Part shown: in pieces, positions 53,314 to 63,440 of the stretch | Layout of the letters: the number at the start of each line of letters is the position of its first letter | Position numbering within the stretch: position 1 is the stretch's first letter | Notes under the pieces: model-generated | Told to the model about the DNA's origin: nothing | Databases searched by the model: none | Seen by the model: only the letters and a program-made list of their open reading frames with translations | Assembly (NCBI GenBank): GCA_963740835.1 | Contig: CAVUFH010000003.1 | Span: 1,873,444-1,937,443 of the forward strand | DNA: 64,000 nucleotides | Reading direction: 5' to 3' | DNA from: CAVUFH01 sp963740835 | Lineage (GTDB): Bacteria > Actinomycetota > Acidimicrobiia > IMCC26256 > PALSA-610 | Made by a program: the position numbers and the translations under genes

Positions 53314-55719
53314 TCACAGGGTGGGTGCCAGCGACCATTCCTTGGTGGCGCCGCCGCCGAGCTCGACGACCTCCCCGCCGAAGCCGACTCGGATCGGCGG
53401 AGCGAGTGCTGGGACAACGCTGACGCGCAAACGATCGCGTGTCACGTGAAGGTCGATCCGATGGCCGCGGTAGTGGATCCGGGAATCGAGGACCGGTAGC
53501 TCGTCGGGGAGCGCGGGATCGATCCAGAGAACTTCACTGCGCGGCGCGACCCCAGCGAAGCAGCGTTGGACGAGGTCGAGTGTCCCAGCCATCGAACCGA
53601 GATGAATGCCCTCGTGCGTCGTGCCTCGCTGGATGTCATCGACGTCGCTGTTCAGGGCCTGGAGGAAGAGCTCCCACGAGCGTCGCCGATCGAGCCGTGC
53701 GAGCACCCACGAATGGACGATTCGTGACAGCGTCGAGCCGTGTGATGTCCGAGCGAGGTAGTACTCGACGTTGCGGCGAATATCGGTGGCCACATCGAAC
53801 CGATAGTCGAGCCGGTCGAAGATCTCCTGCACCTCGTCTTCCGACAGCAGGTAGAAGATCATGAGCACGTCGGCCTGCTTCGAGAGCTGGTAGCGGTTGG
53901 TCGAATCTCCTTCGGCCTCGAGTATCCGGTCGAGTCTCTGAAGGTCGCCGTACCGCTCCGTATAGTCGAGCCAGTCGAACTCCATGAGCTGCTCGTAGCC
54001 CTCGAACTGGCTGATGATGCGATCGTCATGAAAGCAGACGCGCATGCGGCGGCTGATGTGCTCCCAACGTTCGATCTCCTCTTGCGACACCCCGAGCTGC
54101 TCTCGAAATTCGTACGCCTGGAGTTCCGGGAGAAGCTCGAGGAGGTCGAGTGCGCGACAGAGGACCCAGACCGTCATGACGTTCGTGTACGCATTGTTGT
54201 CGAGGCCCGGAGGTTCCGATCCCGGATACGCGTCGTGGTACTCGTCGGGACCCATCACGCCCTCGATCTCGTACCGATCCAGGTCGTCGTGATGCGTGGC
54301 GAGGCTCGCCATGAACCGCGCAACTTCGATGATCATGGGACCACCGCGGAACCGCACGAACTCGACGTCGCCCGTGACCTGGTAGTAGCTCCAGGCGTTG
54401 TAGGCGATCGCAAGGTTGATGTGGCGCTGCCGGCGGGAGTGATCGGCGAGCCACCGGCCGGACTTCGGGTTGAGGTGCAGGGTCTGGGTTTCCTCTCGGC
54501 CGTCGCTGCCGCTCTGCCAAGGGAACATGGCGCCGGCGTGTCCGTCACGCTTGGCGGCCGTTCGAGCCGCATCGAGCCGCCGGAATCGATAGCCGAGCAG
54601 CGACCGGGTCAGGATCGGCAGTCGCAGATTCAAGAACGGGAAGACGAACAACTCGTCCCAGAAGATGTGCCCGCGATAGGCCTCGCCGTGGAGTCCACGA
54701 GCTGGGACGCCGACGTCGAGATCGATGGAGTTGTGCGACACGGTTTGCACGATGTGGAAGGCGTGGAGTCTGAGGATCCGTCCGGCGTCGACGTGTCCCG
54801 GGAGTGGCACGTCGAGCCGCTGCCACAAGTGGCTCCACGCGAGCGTGTGACGCTCGAGCATCTGGTCGAAACCGCTCGCCTCCTCCAGAGCGGAGCGCGC
54901 TGCGAGGCCAACCTCCGAGATCGCGGCATCCCGTGATGTGTAGAGGGCGACAACCTTTTCGATGGTGACCGGGACCCCGCGTTCCGCGTCGAGCCGGTGT
55001 TCGTGGGCGACGAAGCCTGGTTGCTCGATCAGCCGTGGTTCGCTCGTTGTCGGCCGGTCGCCGATCGCCACTCGGGTGCGCGCCGCTTCGCCGATGACGA
55101 TGCTCGATTGGTTCGTACGAACGAGTAAGTAGATGCCGTCCTCACCCGTCGCACCGGTTTCCAATGGTTGCAGGTGATCGCCACGCAGCCCTCGGTAACG
55201 CGCGACGCCGCGGTTCGCGACCGTGCCGTCGATTGCCGACCGCACCTCGATCCGCCCCGACCAGTTCTCCGGCACGATCGTCGTCTGAAGCGCAGCGAGA
55301 TGCGGCTCCGCCATGTCGACGAGGCGGCGTTCCGTGACACTCGTAATCCTGCCCTCTTGGTCGCGCGTTCGAACCGTGCGCGTGAGTATCCCGTGGCGAA
55401 GGTCGAGTTCTTGGCGGTGAGCGAGCAGCTCGAAACGAGCGACGTCGAACCACGCGCCGCCTTCGACTCTGAACGACAGCGGCAGCCAGTTCGGCGCGTT
55501 GACGAGATCCTCGTTCTCAACGCGTCTTCCCGCGATGTCGGTCTGCAGTCGGTTGTAGCAACCCGCGATGTAGGTGCCTGGATAGTGGACCTCGTCGGCA
55601 CGCGCCTCCGACGCGGCGCCGCGCGTGGCGAAGTAGCCGTTGCCCAGGGTGCACAACGCCTCGCGGAGACCTTCTTGATCGGGCTCGAACCCGTCGAAGA
55701 CGAGCGCCCACTCGTTCAT
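53314..55719 (-). CDS. GH65 family alpha-glucoside phosphorylase/hydrolase
   Basis: 801 residues covering the whole GH65 fold: N-terminal beta-sandwich (EALCTLGNGYFATRGAASEA), catalytic barrel (AYRGHIFWDELFVFPFLNLR, PWQSGSDGREETQ, IEGVMGPDEYHDAYPGSEPP with the general acid Glu), phosphate-binding TSHGSTLS, and C-terminal beta-sheets. The presence of TSHGSTLS suits an inverting phosphorylase of trehalose, maltose or kojibiose type. It lies 40 nt after the HAD mutase gene, so glucose-1-phosphate made here would pass to it. Confidence 0.9.
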   Translation of the reverse strand: MNEWALVFDGFEPDQEGLREALCTLGNGYFATRGAASEARADEVHYPGTYIAGCYNRLQTDIAGRRVENEDLVNAPNWLPLSFRVEGGAWFDVARFELLAHRQELDLRHGILTRTVRTRDQEGRITSVTERRLVDMAEPHLAALQTTIVPENWSGRIEVRSAIDGTVANRGVARYRGLRGDHLQPLETGATGEDGIYLLVRTNQSSIVIGEAARTRVAIGDRPTTSEPRLIEQPGFVAHEHRLDAERGVPVTIEKVVALYTSRDAAISEVGLAARSALEEASGFDQMLERHTLAWSHLWQRLDVPLPGHVDAGRILRLHAFHIVQTVSHNSIDLDVGVPARGLHGEAYRGHIFWDELFVFPFLNLRLPILTRSLLGYRFRRLDAARTAAKRDGHAGAMFPWQSGSDGREETQTLHLNPKSGRWLADHSRRQRHINLAIAYNAWSYYQVTGDVEFVRFRGGPMIIEVARFMASLATHHDDLDRYEIEGVMGPDEYHDAYPGSEPPGLDNNAYTNVMTVWVLCRALDLLELLPELQAYEFREQLGVSQEEIERWEHISRRMRVCFHDDRIISQFEGYEQLMEFDWLDYTERYGDLQRLDRILEAEGDSTNRYQLSKQADVLMIFYLLSEDEVQEIFDRLDYRFDVATDIRRNVEYYLARTSHGSTLSRIVHSWVLARLDRRRSWELFLQALNSDVDDIQRGTTHEGIHLGSMAGTLDLVQRCFAGVAPRSEVLWIDPALPDELPVLDSRIHYRGHRIDLHVTRDRLRVSVVPALAPPIRVGFGGEVVELGGGATKEWSLAPTL

Positions 55720-55759
55720 GTCGCCCTCTCCTCGGCAGCGGCCACGCTCCATACGTCAG

Positions 55760-56509
55760 CTACTCGATGCGCAGCTCTCCCACGTCGCGCACAACGGCAT
55801 GGGCGCCGCGGCGCAGCAGCGCGTCTCGTTGTCCATGACGGTCGACGCCGACCACGAGTGCGAAACCTCCGCGTCGCGCGGCTTCGACTCCAGCCAAGGC
55901 GTCCTCCACGACCGCAGCGCGCGCGGGCTCGACTCCCAGGGCGCGCGCGGCTTCGAGGAACACCGCAGGATCCGGCTTGCCCGGGAGGTGTCGCTGGTCG
56001 GCCAGCACGCCGTCGACGCGCACATCGAAGAGCTCCGACAGCCCTGCCGACGCCAACACCTCGGACATGTTGCGACTGGCCGAGATGATCGCCGTCCGTA
56101 CACCACGATCCGCGAGGTCTCGCACTGCCCGCGTTGTCGACGGGTACGCGTGCGCCGGCTCCTCGCGTAACCGCGTGAGGAAGTACTTGTCCTTGCGGTT
56201 CCCGAGCCCGCAGATCGTCTTGCAGTCCGGAGGATCGGAGGGAGCGCCCTCCGACAGCACGATGTCTCGCGACGCGAGAAAGCTGCGAACCCCGTCGTAG
56301 CGGGGCTTGCCGTCGACATACCGAAGATAGTCGGCGTCGACATCGAACGGTTCGAGCGCGTCGCGCGACCCAGCCCGCGATCGGAGGAACTCGTCGAACA
56401 GCCGTTTCCACACAGCCGCGTGCACCACCGCTGTGTCGGTAACCACGCCGTCCATGTCGAAGATGACGGCACCGATCTCGGAAGTTCTGATGACCGGTTC
56501 GCGGTGCAC
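55760..56509 (-). CDS. pgmB: HAD-family beta-phosphoglucomutase-like protein
   Basis: 249 residues: nucleophile motif VIFDMDGVVTDTAVVHAAVW, motif II IISAS, Lys in LPGKPDPAVFLEAARALGV and VVEDALAGVEAARRGGF. Such enzymes convert beta-glucose-1-phosphate to glucose-6-phosphate and are paired with GH65 phosphorylases. The GTG at 56509 is the best start seen, without a clear ribosome-binding site. The same two functions are fused in the gene at 37775-40753. Confidence 0.86.
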   Translation of the reverse strand: MHREPVIRTSEIGAVIFDMDGVVTDTAVVHAAVWKRLFDEFLRSRAGSRDALEPFDVDADYLRYVDGKPRYDGVRSFLASRDIVLSEGAPSDPPDCKTICGLGNRKDKYFLTRLREEPAHAYPSTTRAVRDLADRGVRTAIISASRNMSEVLASAGLSELFDVRVDGVLADQRHLPGKPDPAVFLEAARALGVEPARAAVVEDALAGVEAARRGGFALVVGVDRHGQRDALLRRGAHAVVRDVGELRIE

Positions 56510-56525
56510 GCGTGGCAGAGGATAC

Positions 56526-56786
56526 TTACCGCTGGAGAAGCGTCGCCCCGGCCACGATCCCGGCACCGGCCGAGACGAGGAGCACGCGGTGAGCATCGAC
56601 GAGTCGTCCTTGCTCCTCGCCCGCGTTCAGCGCCGTCAGCAGGGCGGCAGTGTGGACGTGCGCCGCACCGGCGACTTCGACGATCAGGTCCGGCGCGACA
56701 GCCAAATGGCCCGCGAACGCATGCCTGAACTCGTCGGTCAGTGGGTTCGCGACGACCAGATCGACGTCGTCAGCCGTCAGCCCGAG
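56526..56786 (-). pseudogene. C-terminal remnant of a FabH-like 3-oxoacyl-ACP synthase III
   Basis: The frame VDLVVANPLTDEFRHAFAGH, then VEVAGAAHVHTAALLTALNA and RVLLVSAGAGIVAGATLLQR match the last quarter of KASIII-type proteins (His-Asn-like catalytic region and final beta-strand with Gly-rich turn). The N-terminal three quarters, including the active-site Cys, are missing; upstream bases fall in unrelated frames. Confidence 0.6.
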
Positions 56787-56883
56787 AACCGCTCGACCGG
56801 CTCGCCGTGGCCCTCTCGGAGGCGACCGAGACGCTGCACAAGCAGCTCGGTGCGGCACGGCGATCGCGGCGGAAGGAGATGAG

Positions 56884-57027
56884 GTGACGTTGGAGCGGCT
56901 GAACGCGCTCCATGCGACCTTCCTCGCCGTCGAGGACGCGGTCTACCACCTGCACGTCGGGTCGATCGACGTCTTCGAGGGACCGCCGCCCGACCTCGCC
57001 GACTGGCGCGCCGCGATCGCCCCCTGA
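56884..57027 (+). pseudogene. N-terminal fragment of a wax ester synthase/diacylglycerol acyltransferase
   Basis: VTLERLNALHATFLAVEDAV and YHLHVGSIDVFEGPPPDLAD match the start of WS/DGAT proteins, then a TGA follows after 47 residues; the HHxxxDG active site is not encoded. GGAAGGAGATGAG precedes the GTG, and the GTG overlaps the TGA of another short frame (LAVALSEATETLHKQLGAAR, ending 56887) that may be the end of a deleted gene. M. tuberculosis tgs1 (Rv3130c) is DosR-controlled, so a lipid-storage gene may once have stood here. Confidence 0.65.
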
Positions 57028-57051
57028 TCGGGATTCTCGCAGGACGAAGTC

Positions 57052-57066
57052 AGGACCTTGGCCTCT
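57052..57066 (+). promoter_or_regulatory. DosR-like box upstream of the ACAD-megasynthase operon
   Basis: AGGACCTTGGCCTCT, 11 of 15 consensus positions, pointing right, centred 71 nt before the ATG at 57130. Its position and polarity fit the other boxes, but the match is weaker. Confidence 0.48.
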
Positions 57067-57129
57067 GGGACGAATGCCAGCCATTCGTAAGGATGAAGCA
57101 AAGCCTCACTGAGCGGGGAGGGTGCCGCG

Positions 57130-58830
57130 ATGACCGCTCAACCCACGATGACCACCGCGCACGCGGGCCTCGACGCCGATGTGCTGGAGATGACCCTCGA
57201 GGCGATCCGGGAGTTCGCTGATCGCAATCTGCCCGCTGACGCGCTGCTCCGGCTCGACCACGAGGACGAATGCCCGGTCGAGGTCGTCCGCAAGATGTGC
57301 GGTGAGGATCTGGGCATCCAGCTGCTCTTCGTCCCCGAGGAGTACGGCGGGATGGGCGGTGCCACCTTCGACGTCTACCGCGTCTGCGAGGAGATGGCCG
57401 CGATCGACCTGGGCGTTGCGACGAGCGTGCTCGCGACGTTCCTTGGCAGCGATCCGATCGTGGTGGGCGCCACGCCGGAGCAGAAGACGCAGTGGCTCAC
57501 CCGCATCGCGGAGGAGGGAATCCTGCTCGCCTACGGCGCCACCGAGCCGGAAGCCGGGAGCGATCTCGCCGCGCTCAAGACCACCGCCACCCCCGTCGAG
57601 CACGACGGCCGCGTCGTCGGTTACCGCCTCGACGGACGCAAGCAGTGGATCAGCAACGGCGGCATCGCTGACGCCTACACCATCCTCGCCAAGACCCCGG
57701 GCGGGCCGAGCTGGTTCGTCATCGAACGCGGGGTCGAGGGATTCACGCAGGCGAAGCCGGAAGACAAGCACGGCATCCGCCTGAGCAACACCGCCGCGCT
57801 CTACCTCGACGACGTGTCGGTCGACCTCGACGCGCTGGTGGGCGGCGTGGAGGGCCAAGGCCTCGTCCAGGCCCAGCAAGTGTTCGGTTACACGCGCCTC
57901 ATGGTCGCCGCCTTCGGGCTGGGCGCCGGCTGGTCGGCGCTGGATAAGGCGATCGCATACTCGACCGAGCGCATCCAGGCGGGCGGACCACTCTCCGAGA
58001 AGCAGGGCTACACCCACAAGCTCATCGTCCCCCACGCCGCCCGCCTCGAAGCCGCCCACGCCCACATCGAGGAGACGGCGGAACGCATCGACGCCGGCGA
58101 GGGCAGCCTCAACACGGAGGGCGCCATCGCCAAGTACGTTGCGACCGAGGCTGGCAACGACGCCGCGGACGCGGCGATCCAGGCCCACGGGGGCTACGGC
58201 TACACCCGCGAGTTCCTGGTCGAGAAGATCAAGCGCGACGTCCGTATCACCACGATCTACGAGGGCACCTCGGAGATCATGGAGATGACGATCGCCCGCG
58301 ATCGTTGGCAGGAGCATCTCAAGACCCGGGGCCGGTACTACCACGACCGGGCCGTCGACACGGCCACGGTCGCGGCCCGGCACCCGGACGTGGGTGCCGG
58401 AACCGTCGCCCTGGCCCTTCATGGCCTGGCCGAGGTGCTGGAACGCTGCCGCACCGGGCGTCTGACCCGCAACCAGCACGTTCTGTTGCGGCTCGGCGAG
58501 CTGATTGCCCAAACCGAGGCGGCCGAGGCGTTCAGCCGCCGCGCGGCACGGGCCGCCGACGGCGCGCTGAGCGCCAAGGCCGACCGCCGGTTCGACGCCG
58601 CCGGGTTGGCGGTTCTCGCCCGCGTGTTTGCCCGTGACGCCGCACTTCGGGTGGCGTGGAGCGGGCTGCGGCTGGTCTGGGGCTCCGGCGTTGCCGGGGC
58701 AGCCGGGCTGGACGATCTGGAGGCCGCGCTCCGGGTGCACGACATCGCCGCCGCCGAGGCGGGCGGCCTCGACGACATGAACGCGGCCGCGGACGTGCTC
58801 TACGGCCGCTCGGGGGGATCCCATGCCTGA
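57130..58830 (+). CDS. Acyl-CoA dehydrogenase family protein
   Basis: 566 residues. FAD-binding and catalytic features: LLFVPEEYGGMGGATFDVYR, AYGATEPEAGSDLAALKT, KQWISNGGIADAYTI, YGYTREFLVEKIKRDVRITT and the catalytic Glu in YEGTSEIMEM. The extra 180-residue C-terminal helical domain gives the long (ACAD9/FadE-like) form. Its TGA overlaps the ATG of the megasynthase gene, so an ene-forming or ene-removing step on the polyketide/fatty product is plausible. GAGCGGGGAGG precedes the ATG. Confidence 0.9.
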   Translation: MTAQPTMTTAHAGLDADVLEMTLEAIREFADRNLPADALLRLDHEDECPVEVVRKMCGEDLGIQLLFVPEEYGGMGGATFDVYRVCEEMAAIDLGVATSVLATFLGSDPIVVGATPEQKTQWLTRIAEEGILLAYGATEPEAGSDLAALKTTATPVEHDGRVVGYRLDGRKQWISNGGIADAYTILAKTPGGPSWFVIERGVEGFTQAKPEDKHGIRLSNTAALYLDDVSVDLDALVGGVEGQGLVQAQQVFGYTRLMVAAFGLGAGWSALDKAIAYSTERIQAGGPLSEKQGYTHKLIVPHAARLEAAHAHIEETAERIDAGEGSLNTEGAIAKYVATEAGNDAADAAIQAHGGYGYTREFLVEKIKRDVRITTIYEGTSEIMEMTIARDRWQEHLKTRGRYYHDRAVDTATVAARHPDVGAGTVALALHGLAEVLERCRTGRLTRNQHVLLRLGELIAQTEAAEAFSRRAARAADGALSAKADRRFDAAGLAVLARVFARDAALRVAWSGLRLVWGSGVAGAAGLDDLEAALRVHDIAAAEAGGLDDMNAAADVLYGRSGGSHA

Positions 58831-60370
58831 GGAGTCGGCTGACCGCGCGGTCGCGATCGTCGGTATGGCGGCGATCATGCCCGACGCTCCCGACGCGCCG
58901 ACGTTCTGGCAGAACATCAAGGACGGCCGCTATTCGATCAGCGATGTCACGCCCGATCGGTGGGACCCCGCTGTGTACTACGACCCTGACCCCGCCATCC
59001 AGGACAAGACCTATTCGAAGATCGGGGGTTGGGTCCGGTCCTTCGAATGGGACCCCTTTGCATGGAAGTTGCCGATCCCGCCGCGGGTCAGCGAGGCCAT
59101 GGACGACACGCAGAAATGGGCCGTCAGCCTCGCCCGCGCCGCGCTGGTCGACTACGGCTGGCCGGGTCGGCCGCTCGATACGGAACGCACCGCGGTCGTG
59201 ATCGGCAACACGATGGCCGGGGAGAACCACGACCGGACAGCCATGCGGGTCAACTTCCCCGAGTTCGCGCCGAACTCGAAGGGGTCCGCACCTTCGCGAC
59301 GCTCTCGAAAGAGGTCCGCGAGGCGATCCTCGAGGAGGCGGGAGACGGATTCCCCGCGGCGCTTCCCGCGATCACCGAGGACACCATGCCCGGCGAACTC
59401 GGCAACATCATCGCCGGCCGCGTCGCCAACCTGTTCAACCTCCGCGGTCCGAACTACGTCACCGACGCGGCCTGCGCCTCCGGTCTGGCGGCAATGGCCG
59501 GCTCCATCGAAGGGCTCATCAACCGCGAGTACGACGCCGTGCTCACGGGCGGCGTCGATCGCAACATGGGCGCCTCGACGTACGTGAAGTTCTGCAAGAT
59601 CGGCGCGCTGTCTGCGACCGGCACACGGCCGTACACGGAGGGCGCCGACGGCTTCGTCATGGGTGAGGGCGGCACCCTGTTCGTGCTGAAGCGGCTGGCC
59701 GACGCCGAGCGAGACGGCGACCACGTCAACGCGGTGCTGCTCGGCGTCGCCGGAGCCAGCGACGGCAAGGGCAAGGGGATCGCCGCGACCCGATGGGCCA
59801 GCGGCCGCGGTCGAGCGGGCCTGGCAGCTCGTGGGAATCGCGCCGTCGACGTGCTCGTTCGTCGAAGGGCACGGCACATCGACTCCCGTCGGCGACGTCG
59901 TCGAGGTCGAGGCGCTCGCCGAGGTATTCGGAGGTCCCGATGTGCCCGTCGGATCGATCCCCTCGGCTCCGTCAAGTCGAACATCGGCCACCTCAAGGGC
60001 GCAGCCGCGCCGGCGGGCGTCTTCAAGGCGGTGATGGCACTCCACGAGAAGGTGCTGCCACCGAGCATCAACTTCGACCACCCCAACCCCAACATCGACT
60101 TCGGTCATGTCCCCTTCGCGGTCAACACCGAGCTGCGGCAGTGGGACACGCCTGGGCGGGCATTCGCCGCGCCGGGGTGAGCGCCTTCGGCTTCGGCGGG
60201 ACCAACTTCCACGCCGTGCTTGAGGAGCACGTACCGGGGCGACACCGTGGCGACCAGGCGAAGCCGGTTTCGTTCGCAGGGGTCGACGTTCCCCAAACGC
60301 CGACCACGGCGCCTGACCGTGGCACACCGAGCGGCACACCACCGCCGATGCCCAGCGGCGAGGAGCGTTC
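58823..60370 (+). CDS. PUFA-synthase-like megasynthase, first ketosynthase domain, frameshifted
   Basis: Start ATG at 58823, overlapping the dehydrogenase stop. KS domain: VAIVGMAAIMPDAPDAPTFW, active-site Cys in TDAACASGLAAMAGS, then His motifs EGHGTSTPVGD and GSVKSNIGHLKGAAAPAG, ending with SAFGFGGTNFHAVLEE. The wording DAACASGL and the early KIGGWV segment fit the PfaA/secondary-lipid synthase clade rather than modular PKS. The frame changes near 59275, 59800, 59965 and 60175, with similarity intact across each. The gene then continues into the AT domain. Confidence 0.8.
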
Positions 60371-61728
60371 GTGGCGGGCGCGGCCGACGACGTCGCGCTC
60401 ACGGCTCGGTTACGCGAGGTTGCCGACGCCGCCGATGGTGGCGCGACCCCGCCTGCGGGCCCACCCGACACGAACGAATCTCCACACGCCGGTGCGCGTG
60501 GCAATCGATCACGGCAGCGCCGCGGAGTTGGCCGCCAAGGCACGCCGCGCGATCAAGGCCCTGGAGACCGACAACACGGCGATGTGGCGGGCGCTACGGG
60601 CGCGAGGGGTCTTGCCTGGCAGAGGCACGCCCGGCAAGGTCGCGTTCCTCTACACCGGTCAGGGCTCCCAGTACGTGAACATGCTGAAGACGCTCCGCGA
60701 GCAGGAACCGATCAGTTAGCGGAGACCTACGCGGAGGCCGACCGGGTCATGACCCCGTTGCTCGGCAAGCCGCTCACCGAGTTCATCTTCATCGACGGCG
60801 AGAACGAGGAGGCGGTCTCACTGCTCGAGCAGCAGTTGCGGCAGACCGAGATCACCCAGCCCGCGGTGCTGGCCGCCGACATGGCGCTCACCCGTCTGCT
60901 CGCTGCGCACCGCATCACGCCCGACATCGTCATGGGGCACAGCCTGGGCGAATACGACAGCGAGCTCGTGGCCGCCGGCGCGCTCACCTTCGATGCCACG
61001 CTCGAGGCGGTCAGCGCCCGGGGCAGGGAGATGGCTGAACTTTCCATCGAGGACAACGGCGCCATGGCGGCAGTCCTCGGGCCGCTCGACGAGATGGAAC
61101 GCGTCGTGGACTCGATCGACGGCTACGTGGTCATCGCGAACGTGAACAGCACCAGCCAAGCGGTAGTCGGCGGCGCCACCGAAGCCGTCGACCGGGCCGT
61201 GGCCACGTTCGACGAGGCCGGCTTCACCACGATGCGCCTCCCGGTCAGCCACGCATTCCACACGTCGATCGTGGCGCCGGCCAGCGAGCCGTTGCGGCGG
61301 ACGCTCACGCGGCTCAAGCTCAAGGCACCGGTGCTGCCGATCGTCGCCAACGTCGATGGGGAGCTCTACCCGACCGGAGCTGGCGTGCAGGAGCGGATGC
61401 TCGACATCCTTTCGAGCCAGGTCGCCTCGCCGGTTCAGTTCGTGAAGGGCCTCCGGACCCTGTATGCCGAGGGCGGCCGCGTGTTCGTGGAGGTCGGCCC
61501 CAAGAAGGCGCTCCACGGCTTCGTGGAGGACGTGCTGGGCAACGCGCACGACGACGTGCTCGCGCTGTTCACCAACCACCCGAAGCAAGGGGACACGGTT
61601 GCGTTCAACCAAGCGCTGTGCGGGTCTGCCCGCCGCCTCGGCGCCCCTCCCGAGGACAGCGCAGGACCCGCGCGCAGTCGTTCGCGACGCGCCGGTTGTC
61701 CCGGAACGAGAACAGACCGGAGCCACGA
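60371..61728 (+). CDS. PUFA-synthase-like megasynthase, acyltransferase domain, frameshifted
   Basis: Continuation of the same polypeptide. The AT domain begins GKVAFLYTGQGSQYVNMLKT and has the nucleophile Ser in VMGHSLGEYDSELVAAGALT, the substrate-pocket region LPVSHAFHTSIVAPASEPLR, and VEVGPKKALHGFVED at the end. SHAFH suits malonyl-CoA. The frame changes near 60365, 60440, 60715 and 61620. A Pro/Arg-rich linker (VVRDAPVVPEREQTG) leads to the second ketosynthase. Confidence 0.78.
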
Positions 61729-63440
61729 TGGACGATCGGTACCACGACCTGGGTCGGCTGTTTGCCAACTTCCTCGATCAGAGCCGTTCGCTCTTGGAGG
61801 GCGCTCCGCCGCCACGCCCCTGGTCGGCAGCTCGCCGAGGCCAACCAGCCAGTCCGAGCCCGTCGTCATCACCGGCGCGGCGCTCGGCCTGCCGGGGTAC
61901 GGCACGCGTCTTCGACGACGACAACCTGGCGCGCATCTTGGACGGGCAGCAGTTCATCGATGTCATCCCGCACACGCTCCGGCAGGCGATCGCGGACAAG
62001 CACATCACCCGGCTGGTCAAGAGCGAGGACGGTGCCAGGTTCGAGACGATCGACAGCACTGACGATGTGATCAAGCTGGCCACCCGCGCAGGTGCGCTCG
62101 ACCTGGTCGAGGAGTTCGGCGTCGACGCCGAACACGACAAGGCGCTCGACGATTGCACCCGGTTGGCCATCGGCGCCGGCTTCGACGCGCTACGGGATGC
62201 CGGGATCCCGCTCGTGCTCCACTACAAGACGACGACGATCGGGTCGCAACTCCCCGAAAGGTGGGCCTCCCGGACACGCTTCGCGATGACACCGGCATCG
62301 TACCCGCGTCGGCGTTCCCGGGCCTCGGCGAGTTCGCCTCCGATATCGAGCGCTCCATCGCGGATCGGTCCCGCCGCGGGGAACTCGCAGCCCTCGGTGC
62401 GATGCGAAGCCGCGTCGGTGACCGACCGCGAAGCCTTGGCGGAAGTCGACGGCCGAATACGCGGAGGTCCAGGCCGCCGCGGACGAGGAGCCCTTCGAGT
62501 TCGACCGGCGGTTCCTGTTCCGGATCCTCGCGATCGGTCACTCGCAGATTCGCCGGAGATCATCGGGGCCCAGGGGCCCGAACACCCAGGTCAACGCGGC
62601 CTGCGCCAGCACCACACAAGCCATCTCGCTCGCCGAGGACTGGATCCGCGTCGGCCGCTGCCGACGGGTCGTCATCGTCGCGGCCGACAACGTCACGTCG
62701 GACGCGCTGCTCGACTGGCTCGGGTCCGGCTTCCTCGCCACGGGCGCGGCAGCCACCGACGCCGTGGTTGAGGAAGCCGCCGTCCCCTTCGACAACCGCC
62801 GCCACGGGATGCTGCTCGGAATGGGCGCGGCCACCATCGTCGTCGAGTCGGCTGAGGCGGCGCGGGAACGGGGCACCCAGCCCATCTGCGAGGTGCTGGC
62901 TGCGGTTACCGCCAACAGCGCCTTCCATGGCACAAAGCTCGACGTCGACCACATCTCGGCGGTCATGGAACATCTTGTCGCGCAGGCGGAGGGACGCGGC
63001 ATCGACCGCCACGCCATCGCCCCGGAGACCGTGTTCGTCTCCCACGAGACCTACACGCCCACCGCGGGGCGGGAGCGCACAAGCAGAAATCAGCGCATTG
63101 CGATCCGTGTTCGGGGCCGATGCCGACAAGCTGGTGATCGCCAACACGAAGGGGTTTACCGGCCACCCGATGGGCGTCGGGATCGAGGACGTGGTCGCCG
63201 TCAAGGCGCTCGAGACCGGGATCGTTCCTCCGGTGCCGAACTTCAAGGAGATCGATGCGGCCCTGGGCCAGCTCAACCTTTCGATCGGCGGGGCCTACCC
63301 CGTCCGTTGCCGCGCTTCGGCTCGCGGCCGGCTTCGGCTCCCGATCGCGATGACGCTCTTGCGCTGGACGCCGGTGGCCGACGGCCGGCGCCGCACCCCG
63401 GCGAACTCGGCTACCAGTACCGGGTCGTCGACCCCGCGGC
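61729..63440 (+). CDS. PUFA-synthase-like megasynthase, second ketosynthase domain, frameshifted
   Basis: Begins MDDRYHDLGRLFANFLDQSR and SEPVVITGAALGLPG, then the second KS-like domain with Cys in VNAACASTTQAISLAEDWIR, VIVAADNVTSDALLDWLGSG, and HETYTP with GADADKLVIANTKGFTGHPM as the His-containing regions. Two KS domains in one chain are typical of PfaA/PfaC-like or HglE-like secondary-lipid synthases. At least five frame changes occur (near 61805, 61905, 62265, 62445, 62550 and after 63070). An internal ATG at 61729 is probably not a start. Confidence 0.72.
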
